Of a DNA stretch of 22,124 bases, positions 1 through 8,153 are shown one piece after another. Location: NCBI GenBank assembly GCA_964638865.1, contig CAZXBG010000060.1, positions 1 through 22,124 on the forward strand. Reading direction: 5' to 3'. Source of the stretch: UBA7236 sp964638865. GTDB lineage: Bacteria; Bacteroidota; Bacteroidia; Chitinophagales; BACL12. The position numbers and the translations under genes are program-made. Position 1 is the first letter of the stretch, and each line of letters starts with the position of its first letter. The notes below the pieces were generated by a model. It saw nothing but the letters and a program-made list of their open reading frames with translations, searched no databases and was not told where the DNA came from.

Positions 1-65
1 CAGAGGAAATCAAATGGTAACATTGAAAATTAACATTTTGGCTAAAGCCCGCGCTATTAATTTAA

Positions 66-1847
66 TCACATACGCTCCGGCACAGAAATACCCAACAAAT
101 TTAATCCATGTTTAATTACTCTGCTTACATTAAATGCAATGTTTGCCCGAAGATGCTTTTTTGCTTCTGTTTCGGCTTTCGCAATCGAATGATCAAAGTA
201 AAACGTATTGAATTTTTTTGCTAATGCATAAATATAATTTCCTATTTCTGCAGGGGAATAAGTATCTGCAGCAATTTCTACAATTGTTGGGTATTGATTT
301 AACAGTACTATAAGCTCCTTTTCAATAGGATCGATTGATTCAAATTTATTAATAGAAATTTGAAATTCTTCTTCTTTCAATTTCCTGAATATAGATTGAA
401 TTCGCGCATAAGTATATTGAATAAACGGACCTGTATTTCCTTGTAGATCAATACTTTCCTTAGGATTAAACAACATTCTTTTTTTTGGATCTACTTTCAA
501 TATAAAATATTTTAAGGCAGCCAATCCGATTTGATCGGCTAAAATATTTTTTTCTTCCTCACTAAATTCTGATGATTTCTCAGAGTCAGCTAAAAATTCT
601 CTTGATTCAGTTTGCATTTCTGCTATCAACTCATCTGCATCAACCACCGTGCCTTCCCGGCTTTTCATTTTTCCTTCCGGCAAATCAACCATACCATAAT
701 TCAAATGGTATATTCCATCCGCAAATGGTACTTTTAATTTTTGAAGAACCATTTTTAAAACTTTAAAATGATAATCCTGTTCATTAGCAACTACATATAT
801 AGAAGTATCCATTTTGAAATCTGCATACCTCGCAATTGCTACTGCTATATCCTGCGTAATATATACACTTGTGCCATCTGCTCTTAACAATACTTTATGA
901 TCTAATCCTTCATTTGTAAGATCAACCCAAATACTGCCATCTTCTTTTTTATAGAATGCATTTTTAGCAAGTCCTTCATAAACAATATCCTTGCCTTTTA
1001 AATAATATTCACTTTCTTTATAATCCTTTTCAAAATCGATTCCAATCTTTTTATACGATTCCTCGAAACCTGCATAAACCCAGTTGTTCATCATATGCCA
1101 TAAAGCAAGTACTTCGGCATCTCCGCTTTCCCATCTCCGCAACATTTCACTCGCTTCTAAATAGATAGAACATGTTTTTTCTGCTTCCTCTTTGCCAATA
1201 TTCGACATCTCCAATAATCCAACTTCCTGTTCAAATATCCTCTGATATTCCACATAATATTTTCCTACAAAATGATCGCCTTTAATTCCTGTGCTTGTTG
1301 GAGTTTCTCCGTTTCCAATTCGTTTATAGGCAACCATGCTTTTACATATAGCAATTCCTCTGTCGTTTAAAATATTTACTTTATGCACCTCATGTCCTGC
1401 AGCCATTAAAATATTAGCTACGGAATATCCTAATAAAACATTTCTAACATGGCCCAAATGAAGCGGTTTATTGGTATTTGGACCACAATATTCCACAACA
1501 TATTTTTTTCCTGTTGCAGGTTTTTCCCCAAAATTTGTTGAACCCGCAATTTGTTTTAAAACATTTAACCAATAAATTTCTGTAAACGATAAATTTAAAA
1601 ATCCTTTTACAACGTTAAAAGATTCAATTATTTCTGTTTTATTCTGTAACGCCTGTCCAATCTCATTTGCAGTGAGTTCAGGATTTTTGCGACTGATTTT
1701 TACAAATGGAAATATTACCACTGTTAATTCCCCTTGAAATTCTGAAGGTGTTTTATCAATTTTAACAACAGCATCGTCAATGGTTTGTGCATATAATTCC
1801 TGAACAACTTCTACTACAAGTTGTTTAACCTGCTCTTCTAACTTCAT
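66..1847 (-). CDS. argS: Arginyl-tRNA synthetase
   Basis: This class I aminoacyl-tRNA synthetase charges tRNA-Arg with arginine in the cytoplasm. The 593-residue length is normal for the family. The N-terminal ~100 residues fit the ArgRS-specific additional domain. The HIGH motif appears as HLGH at residues 130-133, inside PNTNKPLHLGHVRN. The KMSKS loop is represented by GKMKSREGTVV, a variant that keeps Lys-Met-x-Ser. The C-terminal part starting near QYTYARIQSI is the anticodon-binding DALR domain. The ATG start overlaps the stop codon of the upstream arginase gene in an ATGA, so the two are co-transcribed and probably translationally coupled. I see no strong terminator in the 65 bases after the stop, only a weak GGCT/AGCC hairpin. 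Assignment is very secure. Confidence 0.97.
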   Translation of the reverse strand: MKLEEQVKQLVVEVVQELYAQTIDDAVVKIDKTPSEFQGELTVVIFPFVKISRKNPELTANEIGQALQNKTEIIESFNVVKGFLNLSFTEIYWLNVLKQIAGSTNFGEKPATGKKYVVEYCGPNTNKPLHLGHVRNVLLGYSVANILMAAGHEVHKVNILNDRGIAICKSMVAYKRIGNGETPTSTGIKGDHFVGKYYVEYQRIFEQEVGLLEMSNIGKEEAEKTCSIYLEASEMLRRWESGDAEVLALWHMMNNWVYAGFEESYKKIGIDFEKDYKESEYYLKGKDIVYEGLAKNAFYKKEDGSIWVDLTNEGLDHKVLLRADGTSVYITQDIAVAIARYADFKMDTSIYVVANEQDYHFKVLKMVLQKLKVPFADGIYHLNYGMVDLPEGKMKSREGTVVDADELIAEMQTESREFLADSEKSSEFSEEEKNILADQIGLAALKYFILKVDPKKRMLFNPKESIDLQGNTGPFIQYTYARIQSIFRKLKEEEFQISINKFESIDPIEKELIVLLNQYPTIVEIAADTYSPAEIGNYIYALAKKFNTFYFDHSIAKAETEAKKHLRANIAFNVSRVIKHGLNLLGISVPERM

Positions 1848-2797
1848 AACCGTTTTTCTATTTCACCTGTAAATTGTTCCAATATCTCCAATGCAATTTC
1901 CGCCATTATATTTTTTTTGTTGTCGAGCGTTGGATTAATTTCCGTTATTTCCATGCAACAAACTTTCTCTTGTTTTGCAAGACAACTCACCAATTGAAAT
2001 GCCTCACTTTCATATAATCCGCTTTTCACCGGCGTTCCTGTTCCTCTCGAAACGTTTGCATCCATGCTATCTACATCAAAAGAAACATATATCCTGTCGC
2101 AATGTGCCATACGTTTCATTGCGTCATCAATAACATATTGAATTCCTGTTTCACGCATTTTTTGCACGGAATAGATACGCACATTATTTTTTTTGAGGAT
2201 GAAACGTTCCGCCTTCTCCATATCGCGGGTTGCAATGTAAATTAAATCCTTAAAAGTGATCTTCGGCGATATACCGCCGAGTTTCTTTAATTTCTCCCAA
2301 GCCTCTATCGTTTTCTTCTCAGGCTGATTAATCTGGCAGACTTTGTTGTCTAGTGCTGTAGCTGTTGCCAAAGGCATTCCGTGCAAATTGCCGGATGGCG
2401 TGGTGTAAGGAGAATGGAGATCAGCATGTGCATCAATCCAAATAACACCGAGTGTATCCTTGGGGAAAGCCATTTTAATACCGGCTATAGTTCCTCCTGC
2501 ATTGCTGTGATCACCCGAAATGATCACCGGAAACTCTTTCTTTTTCATGCAGGCCATCACCACTTCAGCTATTTTGTTGTACATCTCTACTATGAACTGT
2601 ATCTTAACCGAGTAAGCGGTTTCAATATCATCGAGCACCTCATCGTTATTGCTTTGGAGTATCATGGGCGGATGTTCTTTGAAATATCTGCTTCCTTTGC
2701 TCCACGCTGCAACGCGTATAGCATCAAAGCCTAATCCCGAACCCCTTGTGCCGGCGCCCAATTCGCTGTTTACCGAAATAACCTTTACTCGTTTCAT
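1844..2797 (-). CDS. Arginase family enzyme (arginase rather than agmatinase)
   Basis: This ureohydrolase is predicted to hydrolyse arginine to ornithine and urea using a binuclear manganese site. The metal-binding motifs are in order: GDHS, then IDAHADLHSP, then SFDVDSMDA. The segment SGNLHGMPLA after the second motif is typical of arginases and is missing in agmatinases, so I favour arginase. The end of the protein has the conserved EINPTLDNKN. I place the start at the ATG at 2797 (317 residues, MKRVKVISVN). The frame could extend to a TTG at 2827, but those ten codons contain a perfect promoter box (2803-2810) and do not look like protein. The gene overlaps argS by 4 bases and is divergent from an arginine decarboxylase-like gene, so its context is arginine use. 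Agmatinase activity cannot be excluded, since the neighbour would make agmatine. Confidence 0.88.
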   Translation of the reverse strand: MKRVKVISVNSELGAGTRGSGLGFDAIRVAAWSKGSRYFKEHPPMILQSNNDEVLDDIETAYSVKIQFIVEMYNKIAEVVMACMKKKEFPVIISGDHSNAGGTIAGIKMAFPKDTLGVIWIDAHADLHSPYTTPSGNLHGMPLATATALDNKVCQINQPEKKTIEAWEKLKKLGGISPKITFKDLIYIATRDMEKAERFILKKNNVRIYSVQKMRETGIQYVIDDAMKRMAHCDRIYVSFDVDSMDANVSRGTGTPVKSGLYESEAFQLVSCLAKQEKVCCMEITEINPTLDNKKNIMAEIALEILEQFTGEIEKRL

Positions 2798-2802
2798 ATA
2801 TG

Positions 2803-2810
2803 CAAAGTTA
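2803..2810 (-). promoter_or_regulatory. Bacteroidota -7 box (TAACTTTG) for arginase-argS
   Basis: On the minus strand the sequence reads TAACTTTG, a perfect match to the TAnnTTTG box of the Bacteroidota housekeeping sigma factor. It ends 5 nt before the arginase ATG, so transcription would start at or next to the start codon. The -33 element is poor; only a T-rich stretch lies at the right distance. Confidence 0.55.
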
Positions 2811-2868
2811 TTATTTTTGTGCCGCAAGAAAAATTTATCCTTTTACTGTCTAAAACGAAACTAAAGAA

Positions 2869-4275
2869 TTGAAAAACACCTATCTAGACCTCATTCAGCA
2901 AACCTTCTATTTTCCGCAGGATGGTTTCGAAGTGAAAAATAATTATTTATACTTTAACGGAATTCCACTAAAACAACTGATAGATGAGTATGAAACGCCT
3001 ATGCGTATCACTTATTTGCCCAAGATTTCTGAAAATATTCAACGCGCAAAAAAATATTTTAACGACGCAATTAAAAAATTAAATTACCCCGGAACCTATC
3101 ATTATTGTTATTGTACAAAAAGTTCGCATTTTGCCCATGTTTTGGTGGAGGCACTAAAAAATGATATTTATCTTGAAACTTCCTCAGCATTTGATATCGA
3201 TATTATTGAGAAACTATATCTGAACAAAATGTTATCAAAAGACACGCTTATCGTATGTAATGGGTTTAAAACAAAAATTTACACCCAACGCATCAGTAAA
3301 TTGGCAAATCTCGATTTCAGAATCATGCCTGTGTTAGATAATAAAGAGGAATTGGATGCATACGAAAATACAATCATATACGAATGTGATCTGGGAATAA
3401 GAATTGCAGCAGAAGAGCAACCGGAGTTCCAATTGTATACTTCACGTTTGGGAATCAGATATAAAGAGATCAAGGAGTTTTATCTCAACAAAATAAAACC
3501 AAACCCAAAGTTCAAATTAAAAATGCTGCATTTTTTTATTAACAGCGGCATTCACGATAATATTTATTACTGGAATGAATTATCAAAATCGTTAAAAGTT
3601 TATACCGATTTAAAAAAGGTATGTCCTGAATTGGATTCTCTCAATATTGGAGGAGGTTGGCCTACAAGAAGTTCTTTAGGTTTTGAATATGATTATCCAT
3701 ATATGGCGGAAGAGATCTTAAATAAGATCAAACTAACCTGTGAGGAAGACAATGTTCCTTGTCCGAATATTTATACCGAATTCGGAAGTTTTACTGTTGC
3801 CGAAAGCGGAGCATTTATATTTCAGGTATTATCAGAAAAACATCAAAATGACAGTGAACGCTGGTATATGATAGATAATTCGCTCATGACTACCATGCCG
3901 GATTCATGGGGAATTAATTCTAAATTTATTTTATTGCCGGTTAATAAATGGGGCAACGAAGTACAGCGAATTAATATAGGAGGTTTAACCTGCGATCAAA
4001 TGGATTATTATAATTCTGAGGCGCATTCTAACGAATTGTATTTGCCTCTTGTTGGAACAGGCGAGCCACTCTATATCGGATTTTTTCACACAGGAGCATA
4101 TCAGGAAAGTATTTCGGGATATGGCGGAACAAAACATTGTCTCATTCCTTCTCCAAAACATATACTTATTCAAAAAGATGCAGACGGTAAATTAAGTTAT
4201 GAAGTATTTGCAGAAGAACAAACCGTGAACAGCATGCTTACTATTCTTGGATACGATAAATTTGATGAGGAATAA
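2869..4275 (+). CDS. Arginine decarboxylase-like PLP enzyme (fold type III)
   Basis: This 468-residue protein belongs to the alanine racemase-fold (ODC/DAP/arginine decarboxylase) PLP enzymes and resembles the short Bacteroidota proteins annotated as arginine decarboxylase, which make agmatine for polyamine synthesis. The PLP-binding lysine is predicted at K84 in YCYCTKSSH. The phosphate-binding glycine loop is GGGWPTR. The C-terminal domain has the TCDQMD segment, matching the Cys-Asp of the partner active site in the family, and GFFHTGAYQ for cofactor contacts. The start is a TTG: an in-frame TAA lies six codons upstream, and the next Met (residue 45) is already inside conserved sequence. 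It is divergent from arginase-argS and ends 12 bp from the convergent lipoprotein gene, with no clear terminator between. Substrate identity is inferred from family resemblance; diaminopimelate or another basic amino acid remains possible. Confidence 0.82.
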   Translation: MKNTYLDLIQQTFYFPQDGFEVKNNYLYFNGIPLKQLIDEYETPMRITYLPKISENIQRAKKYFNDAIKKLNYPGTYHYCYCTKSSHFAHVLVEALKNDIYLETSSAFDIDIIEKLYLNKMLSKDTLIVCNGFKTKIYTQRISKLANLDFRIMPVLDNKEELDAYENTIIYECDLGIRIAAEEQPEFQLYTSRLGIRYKEIKEFYLNKIKPNPKFKLKMLHFFINSGIHDNIYYWNELSKSLKVYTDLKKVCPELDSLNIGGGWPTRSSLGFEYDYPYMAEEILNKIKLTCEEDNVPCPNIYTEFGSFTVAESGAFIFQVLSEKHQNDSERWYMIDNSLMTTMPDSWGINSKFILLPVNKWGNEVQRINIGGLTCDQMDYYNSEAHSNELYLPLVGTGEPLYIGFFHTGAYQESISGYGGTKHCLIPSPKHILIQKDADGKLSYEVFAEEQTVNSMLTILGYDKFDEE

Positions 4276-4287
4276 TATTTAAAGAAA

Positions 4288-5598
4288 TTAATTCACTTTT
4301 TCAAAACGGAAGTTTTCATACTTCAGTATGGTAATATTGCTGTTTTCAATAAACTGAATCTGTTTGTCGGCAGTATAACTTGCAGTAAATTTTAAAGGAT
4401 ACAACATATATCGCATCACCGGATTTGGTTTATCAATTTGCGTATCAATTGCCGGACCATAATTTGTTAAAACTGATCCAAAATACAACATGATATCATA
4501 ACCGCGATAGGCAAATTCAGACGGTCTTATTCCATATTTGTCGGTGAAAACTTCATTAAAACGTTTTACCCGTGGCGCATTTTGATCTGCCCAATAGGAG
4601 GTAGGATAATGAAAATGTAAGGTCTCAAAATAATCAAGCGAAATAGATTCCAGCGATAATAGATTTTGCATTCCCAATAAAGTAATAGAATTATTGCGCG
4701 ATGATTTTGAAAGATCACGAATTAAACCGTTAACATATAATTCATCGTTGGAGGCAAGAAATACAAAATTTGCTTCATCATTAAGATTTTCTGTGATACC
4801 TGAAATTGAATAGGCTTCTTTTAAAGTTGCAGTTTTGTTTTTATTGAGAAGCTCAAATTCAGTTTTAAACTCTCTTGCAATTTTTAATTCATTGGGTTTG
4901 TCAGCTCGGTAAACGATTACAAAATTAGCACGCATATTTTCCTTTATAAAATATTCTATTGTTTTATTTAATTGGGTGGAAATTGGTGCATTCGCCATTA
5001 GATAAAATTTGTTACCACTCGTAATATTATTTGCCGGCGAAAGTGGAGAGATGGTAAATAATTCATTTGTTTTCGCTATCTCTGCTGCTGCTTTGAGGCC
5101 ATCATTAAATACAGGGCCGATAACAAGATCCATTTTTTTAAATTCTTCACCGCGCATTAAAATTGCAGTTGATAAACTATCTTTTTTTGTATTATAAACC
5201 GTTACATTTAAGTTAACACCTAATTTTTTTAAGGTATCTAATGCTAATAAAGCACCTTCATAAAACTCAACCGATCCTAAGGGTTGGTAACCTGTAATGT
5301 TTTCTTCCGCCATCAATTTATCTAACTCCGCTTCATCAAGGGAAAAGGGTAGCAGTAATGCAATATTATAACTCTCTTTCTTTTCCCAGCTCTTTCCTTT
5401 TGTTCCTGACGAAATAGTATCCGGAATTTTTGTATCAGTTTCTTTATCCTCTGTTTTATTATCGTCAGTTATTACCGTTGTTTTATCATCCTTCGGTTTA
5501 TCAGGTTTAGGAGTTGTGGTTTTTTTAAACAAACCGCACGACGATAAAGTACATATCATCGCAACAAAAAATAAAACCTTTATTTTATTCCCACTCAA
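4288..5598 (-). CDS. Lipoprotein with periplasmic-binding-protein (LivK-like) fold
   Basis: The mature part has the Peripla_BP_6/type 1 periplasmic binding fold: it opens with YNIALLLPFS, continues with FYEGALLALDTLKKLG and DLVIGPVFNDG, and has FAYRGYDIMLYFG near the end, as in branched-chain amino acid receptors. A TTG at 5598 gives an ideal lipoprotein signal (charged NKIK, hydrophobic stretch, LSSC with the lipidated Cys at residue 21), so I prefer it over an ATG at 5634 that would add twelve hydrophilic residues. With this start the gene overlaps the guaA end by 14 bp and should be translated from the same mRNA. A Lys/Thr/Asp-rich linker of about 45 residues follows the Cys. No permease or ATPase lies nearby, so transport is doubtful; a tethered sensor or scaffold role is equally plausible. 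The ligand is unknown. Confidence 0.75.
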   Translation of the reverse strand: MSGNKIKVLFFVAMICTLSSCGLFKKTTTPKPDKPKDDKTTVITDDNKTEDKETDTKIPDTISSGTKGKSWEKKESYNIALLLPFSLDEAELDKLMAEENITGYQPLGSVEFYEGALLALDTLKKLGVNLNVTVYNTKKDSLSTAILMRGEEFKKMDLVIGPVFNDGLKAAAEIAKTNELFTISPLSPANNITSGNKFYLMANAPISTQLNKTIEYFIKENMRANFVIVYRADKPNELKIAREFKTEFELLNKNKTATLKEAYSISGITENLNDEANFVFLASNDELYVNGLIRDLSKSSRNNSITLLGMQNLLSLESISLDYFETLHFHYPTSYWADQNAPRVKRFNEVFTDKYGIRPSEFAYRGYDIMLYFGSVLTNYGPAIDTQIDKPNPVMRYMLYPLKFTASYTADKQIQFIENSNITILKYENFRFEKVN

Positions 5599-7126
5599 TT
5601 GTTGCCGGCGGTTTTGAACTGATATCATATACAACCCTGTTTATTCCTTTTACGTGATTAATAATATCGGAGGATATTTTTGACAAAAGCTCATGCGGTA
5701 AATGACTCCAATCTGCCGTCATGCCATCCGTTGAGTTAACACAACGTAAAGCTATTACATTTTCATATGTTCGTTCATCACCCATTACACCTACAGTTTG
5801 CACCGGCAATAAAATTGCACCTGCCTGCCAAACCTTATCATACCACCCTGATTCTTTAAGGTGGCCAATGAATATGGCGTCAGCTTCTTGCACTATGCGC
5901 ACCTTTTCTGCAGTAATAGCATCAATTATCCTTATTGCGAGTCCGGGACCTGGAAATGGATGACGGTGTAATATTTCCTCCTTCAATTGCAGCGTTTTTC
6001 CGACACTGCGAACCTCATCCTTAAATAAATAACGCAAAGGTTCAACAACCTTCAAGTCTAATTTTTCGGGTAACCCACCTACATTGTGATGCGATTTTAT
6101 GGTTGCGGAAGGACCGTGCACGGAAATCGATTCAATTACATCTGGATAAATGGTGCCTTGTGCAAGCCATTTTGCATTTTCTATCTTCTTCGACTCTCTT
6201 TCAAATACATCGATAAATACTTTTCCTATTGATTTCCTTTTTAATTCAGGGTCGGATATTCCTTTTAGCGCATCCAAAAATTCATCTGAAGCATCCACGC
6301 CTATTACATTTAAGCCCATATCCTTATAACTGTGTAATACAGTTTCAAATTCATCTTTTCTTAACAGGCCATTATTTACAAATATGGATATCAGATTTTT
6401 GCCTATCGCTTTATTTAATAAGATAGCGGCAACACTGGAATCAACGCCTCCCGACAAACCCAGTATCACCTTTTCGTCCTTAACGGTATTCCGGATAGAA
6501 AGAACAGTTTCCTCAACAAAAGATTCAGGGGTCCATGATTGTTTACATCCGCAAACATTCACTACAAAATTCCGGAGCATTGTTTTGCCTTCCGTTGTAT
6601 GTGTCACTTCAGGATGAAACTGTATACAAAATATTGGAAAATCAAACTTATTGGCATCACTTTTATAAGCGGCAACATCGATACTGGCTGTTTTAGCAGT
6701 GATATGAAATCCGGGTGGAATTTGAGTAACAGTATCACTATGGCTCATCCAAACCTGACTTTCATCGTCCACTCCATAAAATAATTCGTTTTCTTTTTCG
6801 AGAATATGCAGAAAAGCACGGCCGTATTCCCGTTTTGAAGATGGCTGCACCTTTCCTCCGAAATAATTAGCCATAAACTGTGCACCATAACAAACTCCAA
6901 GTATAGGTCGCTTGTTCAGGATCTTTTCTATATCGAACGCTGGTTTATCTGCTGCTGAAACAGAAAAAGGACTTCCGGATAAAATAATTCCTTTTATATC
7001 ATCTGTAAGGTCGGGAATTTTAGTGCAGGGAACTATCTCACTGTAAACATTGAGTTCCCGAATTCTTCTGGCAATAAGTTGAGTGTATTGAGATCCGAAG
7101 TCGAGGATGAGTATTTTCTCAGTCAT
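5585..7126 (-). CDS. guaA: GMP synthase (glutamine-hydrolysing)
   Basis: This enzyme converts XMP to GMP using ATP and glutamine, the last step of guanine nucleotide synthesis. The N-terminal class I glutamine amidotransferase domain shows the nucleophile Cys79 in GVCYGAQ and the catalytic His and Glu in CIQFHPEVTH. The ATP pyrophosphatase domain has the PP-loop LGLSGGVDSS. The C-terminal dimerisation domain has HPFPGPGLAIR and ends with the family's typical KPPATIEWE. The length of 513 residues is normal. I start at the ATG at 7126 (MTEKILILDFG); a TTG two codons earlier lies inside the promoter box and is unlikely. The gene leads a transcript that continues into the overlapping lipoprotein gene. 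Confidence 0.97.
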   Translation of the reverse strand: MTEKILILDFGSQYTQLIARRIRELNVYSEIVPCTKIPDLTDDIKGIILSGSPFSVSAADKPAFDIEKILNKRPILGVCYGAQFMANYFGGKVQPSSKREYGRAFLHILEKENELFYGVDDESQVWMSHSDTVTQIPPGFHITAKTASIDVAAYKSDANKFDFPIFCIQFHPEVTHTTEGKTMLRNFVVNVCGCKQSWTPESFVEETVLSIRNTVKDEKVILGLSGGVDSSVAAILLNKAIGKNLISIFVNNGLLRKDEFETVLHSYKDMGLNVIGVDASDEFLDALKGISDPELKRKSIGKVFIDVFERESKKIENAKWLAQGTIYPDVIESISVHGPSATIKSHHNVGGLPEKLDLKVVEPLRYLFKDEVRSVGKTLQLKEEILHRHPFPGPGLAIRIIDAITAEKVRIVQEADAIFIGHLKESGWYDKVWQAGAILLPVQTVGVMGDERTYENVIALRCVNSTDGMTADWSHLPHELLSKISSDIINHVKGINRVVYDISSKPPATIEWE

Positions 7127-7129
7127 TTG

Positions 7130-7162
7130 CAAAGATAAGTCGGGAAGGCAGCAAAAATCAAA
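7130..7162 (-). promoter_or_regulatory. guaA: Promoter of guaA (TTTG / TATCTTTG)
   Basis: The minus strand carries a perfect -7 box, TATCTTTG (7137 down to 7130), and a TTTG -33 element 21 nt upstream (about 7159-7162). The box ends 3 nt before the guaA ATG at 7126, so the transcript should begin at the start codon or within a base or two of it, giving a leaderless mRNA. The spacing is at the long end of what is seen in Bacteroidota. Confidence 0.6.
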
Positions 7163-7260
7163 TTTTTAAAATCGCGGCCATAGGTTATTGAACATTTAAC
7201 CAACGGAATATTCAGATATTTTTCCACATAATTTTTGAAAAAAGAATCGAATCTCTCAAT

Positions 7261-7307
7261 GGGAATTCATTTGAGGAATTGTTCCACACTTTTGTGGTGT
7301 GATTCCC
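7261..7307. other. Imperfect hairpin in intergenic DNA
   Basis: GGGAAT (7261-7266) pairs with ATTCCC (7302-7307). Inside it, GGAA/TTCC and CCAC/GTGG can form smaller stems. It is not followed by a T-run on either strand, so it is not an obvious terminator. I cannot assign a function. The rest of 7138-7541 shows no credible gene. Confidence 0.3.
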
Positions 7308-7541
7308 CAAACTGTACCATGATCCCCAAATGCTTGCTGAAGTTGGAATGAAATGTATCAATCAAAATTATATACTCCCATTGATGTAAATGATGTTTTT
7401 TATTCTTATTTCAACTCAAAACACAGTAAAAACTAATGAAATTAAATGCTTAAGGTGCATGTAAAATGAGGTAACACCCTTGATTCTATTGAGGTTTAGA
7501 AAAATATTTTAGAAATTCAACGAGAGGAGAATAATTTACAT

Positions 7542-7644
7542 AAAAAAAGCAGAGTTCACCTTTTTGGTTCCCTCTGCTATCCCCATGAAAACACACACAA
7601 TAATATAATAGGCAATTGCTATGCCAGGCGATTTTATTTCAGGA
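7542..7644 (-). repeat. Direct repeat copy 1 (candidate small RNA unit)
   Basis: This 103-bp unit is repeated at 7723-7825, 181 bp downstream. On the plus strand both read: an A-run, a hairpin GCAGAG-NNN-ACC-loop-GGT-NNN-CTCTGC, an identical 22-nt block after the stem, a variable stretch, GCAATTGCTRTGCCA, and finally TTTCAGGA. Here the hairpin is 7549-7577 with a T5 loop. On the minus strand the hairpin is followed by seven Ts, which is the form of a rho-independent terminator. That suggests a minus-strand transcript of about 50-60 nt. A near-match to the -7 box (TATTATTG, 7605 down to 7598) lies just upstream of the conserved block. I do not recognise the element. A mobile or structural repeat is the main alternative. 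Confidence 0.6.
7549..7577 (-). terminator. Rho-independent terminator in repeat copy 1
   Basis: The 6-bp stem GCAGAG/CTCTGC encloses an inner 3-bp stem ACC/GGT. On the minus strand it is followed directly by T7 (7548-7542). Confidence 0.55.
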
Positions 7645-7722
7645 AAAGTGTTTATAGTTTGTAAAAAAGGAAGTGATTTTGTGTTTTGATTGCAGATTTT
7701 GCCAGATTAAACAAATAATCAG

Positions 7723-7825
7723 AAAAAAAAAGCAGAGAAGACCTTTCGGTAATCTCTGCTATCCCCATGAAAACACACACACTAGGTATTATGCAATTGC
7801 TGTGCCAAATCACTTTTTTTCAGGA
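7723..7825 (-). repeat. Direct repeat copy 2 (candidate small RNA unit)
   Basis: This is the second copy of the 103-bp unit. The outer (GCAGAG/CTCTGC) and inner (ACC/GGT) stems and the 22-nt block next to the hairpin are unchanged, while the loop (TTTC) and the internal bulges (AAG/AAT) differ from copy 1. Keeping the stems while loops drift is what a structured RNA would show. On the minus strand, TTTG lies upstream of TACCTAGT with 17 nt between them, a weak promoter-like pair. Further copies elsewhere in the genome would help decide between a small-RNA family and a dispersed repeat. Confidence 0.6.
7732..7759 (-). terminator. Rho-independent terminator in repeat copy 2
   Basis: The stem GCAGAG/CTCTGC with an inner ACC/GGT and a TTTC loop is followed on the minus strand by nine Ts (7731-7723). 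Confidence 0.55.
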
Positions 7826-8093
7826 TTTTGCCATTTGGTATGCAAAATTTTCAAAATTTGACCCTTTGGTGCCATATTATTAAAAAAAAATTCAAATTTG
7901 GTTTTTGCTTAACCTCAGTATTTTTTAAAGAAAAACGAGGGTATTTTAATAAAAAAGGATTCTGATTCAAAAGGCGGATAGGTAAAGTGCAGGGCAAAAA
8001 GTCTTTTTCAAGCCAAATGAACGTGTAAACAGCCCAAAAATTTATTAAAACAAGCAGAAATGTAATATGTATTTGGCAAATGGAGGCATATAA
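7826..8093. other. Intergenic stretch without a recognisable gene
   Basis: This is A+T-rich DNA with A-runs and short words such as CAAAATTT. A minus-strand open frame of up to 85 codons crosses it, but it is rich in Phe, Leu and Ile as expected from translated A/T tracts, it overlaps the terminator hairpin of the next gene, and it has no recognisable domain. I do not call it a gene. Confidence 0.6.
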
Positions 8094-8130
8094 AAAATGA
8101 AATACCATACCTGCAAAGAAGTATGGTATA
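8094..8130 (-). terminator. Terminator of the 70-residue protein gene
   Basis: A perfect 9-bp inverted repeat, ATACCATAC (8102-8110) and GTATGGTAT (8121-8129), has a 10-nt loop. On the minus strand it is followed by a T-rich tail (TTTCATTTTTT). It lies about 25 nt after the stop codon at 8154. Confidence 0.6.
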
Positions 8131-8153
8131 CAAAACAGGTTCTTTTTATAAAA

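Noticed and set aside
4276..4287. Terminator between the convergent decarboxylase and lipoprotein genes
   Set aside because: Only 12 bp separate the stop codons, and no stem-loop with a T-run is present on either strand.
7261..7307. TGTTCCAC within the hairpin as half of a parS site
   Set aside because: Only the left half matches; the other half shows no resemblance and the position is far from parAB.
7568..7584. Minus-strand ATG in the conserved block of the repeats (MGIAE in both copies) as a tiny gene
   Set aside because: The frame runs into the terminator hairpin and the two copies encode unrelated sequence after the fifth codon.
7585..7608. Short plus-strand frame MKTHTII in repeat copy 1, and the same MKTHT start in copy 2 (7767), as a leader peptide
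   Set aside because: The frames diverge right after five codons, no gene follows on the plus strand, and the hairpin-plus-T-run polarity favours the minus strand.
7851..8108. Minus-strand 85-codon open frame
   Set aside because: Composition is that of translated A/T tracts, no domain is visible, and it overlaps the terminator of the 70-residue protein gene.
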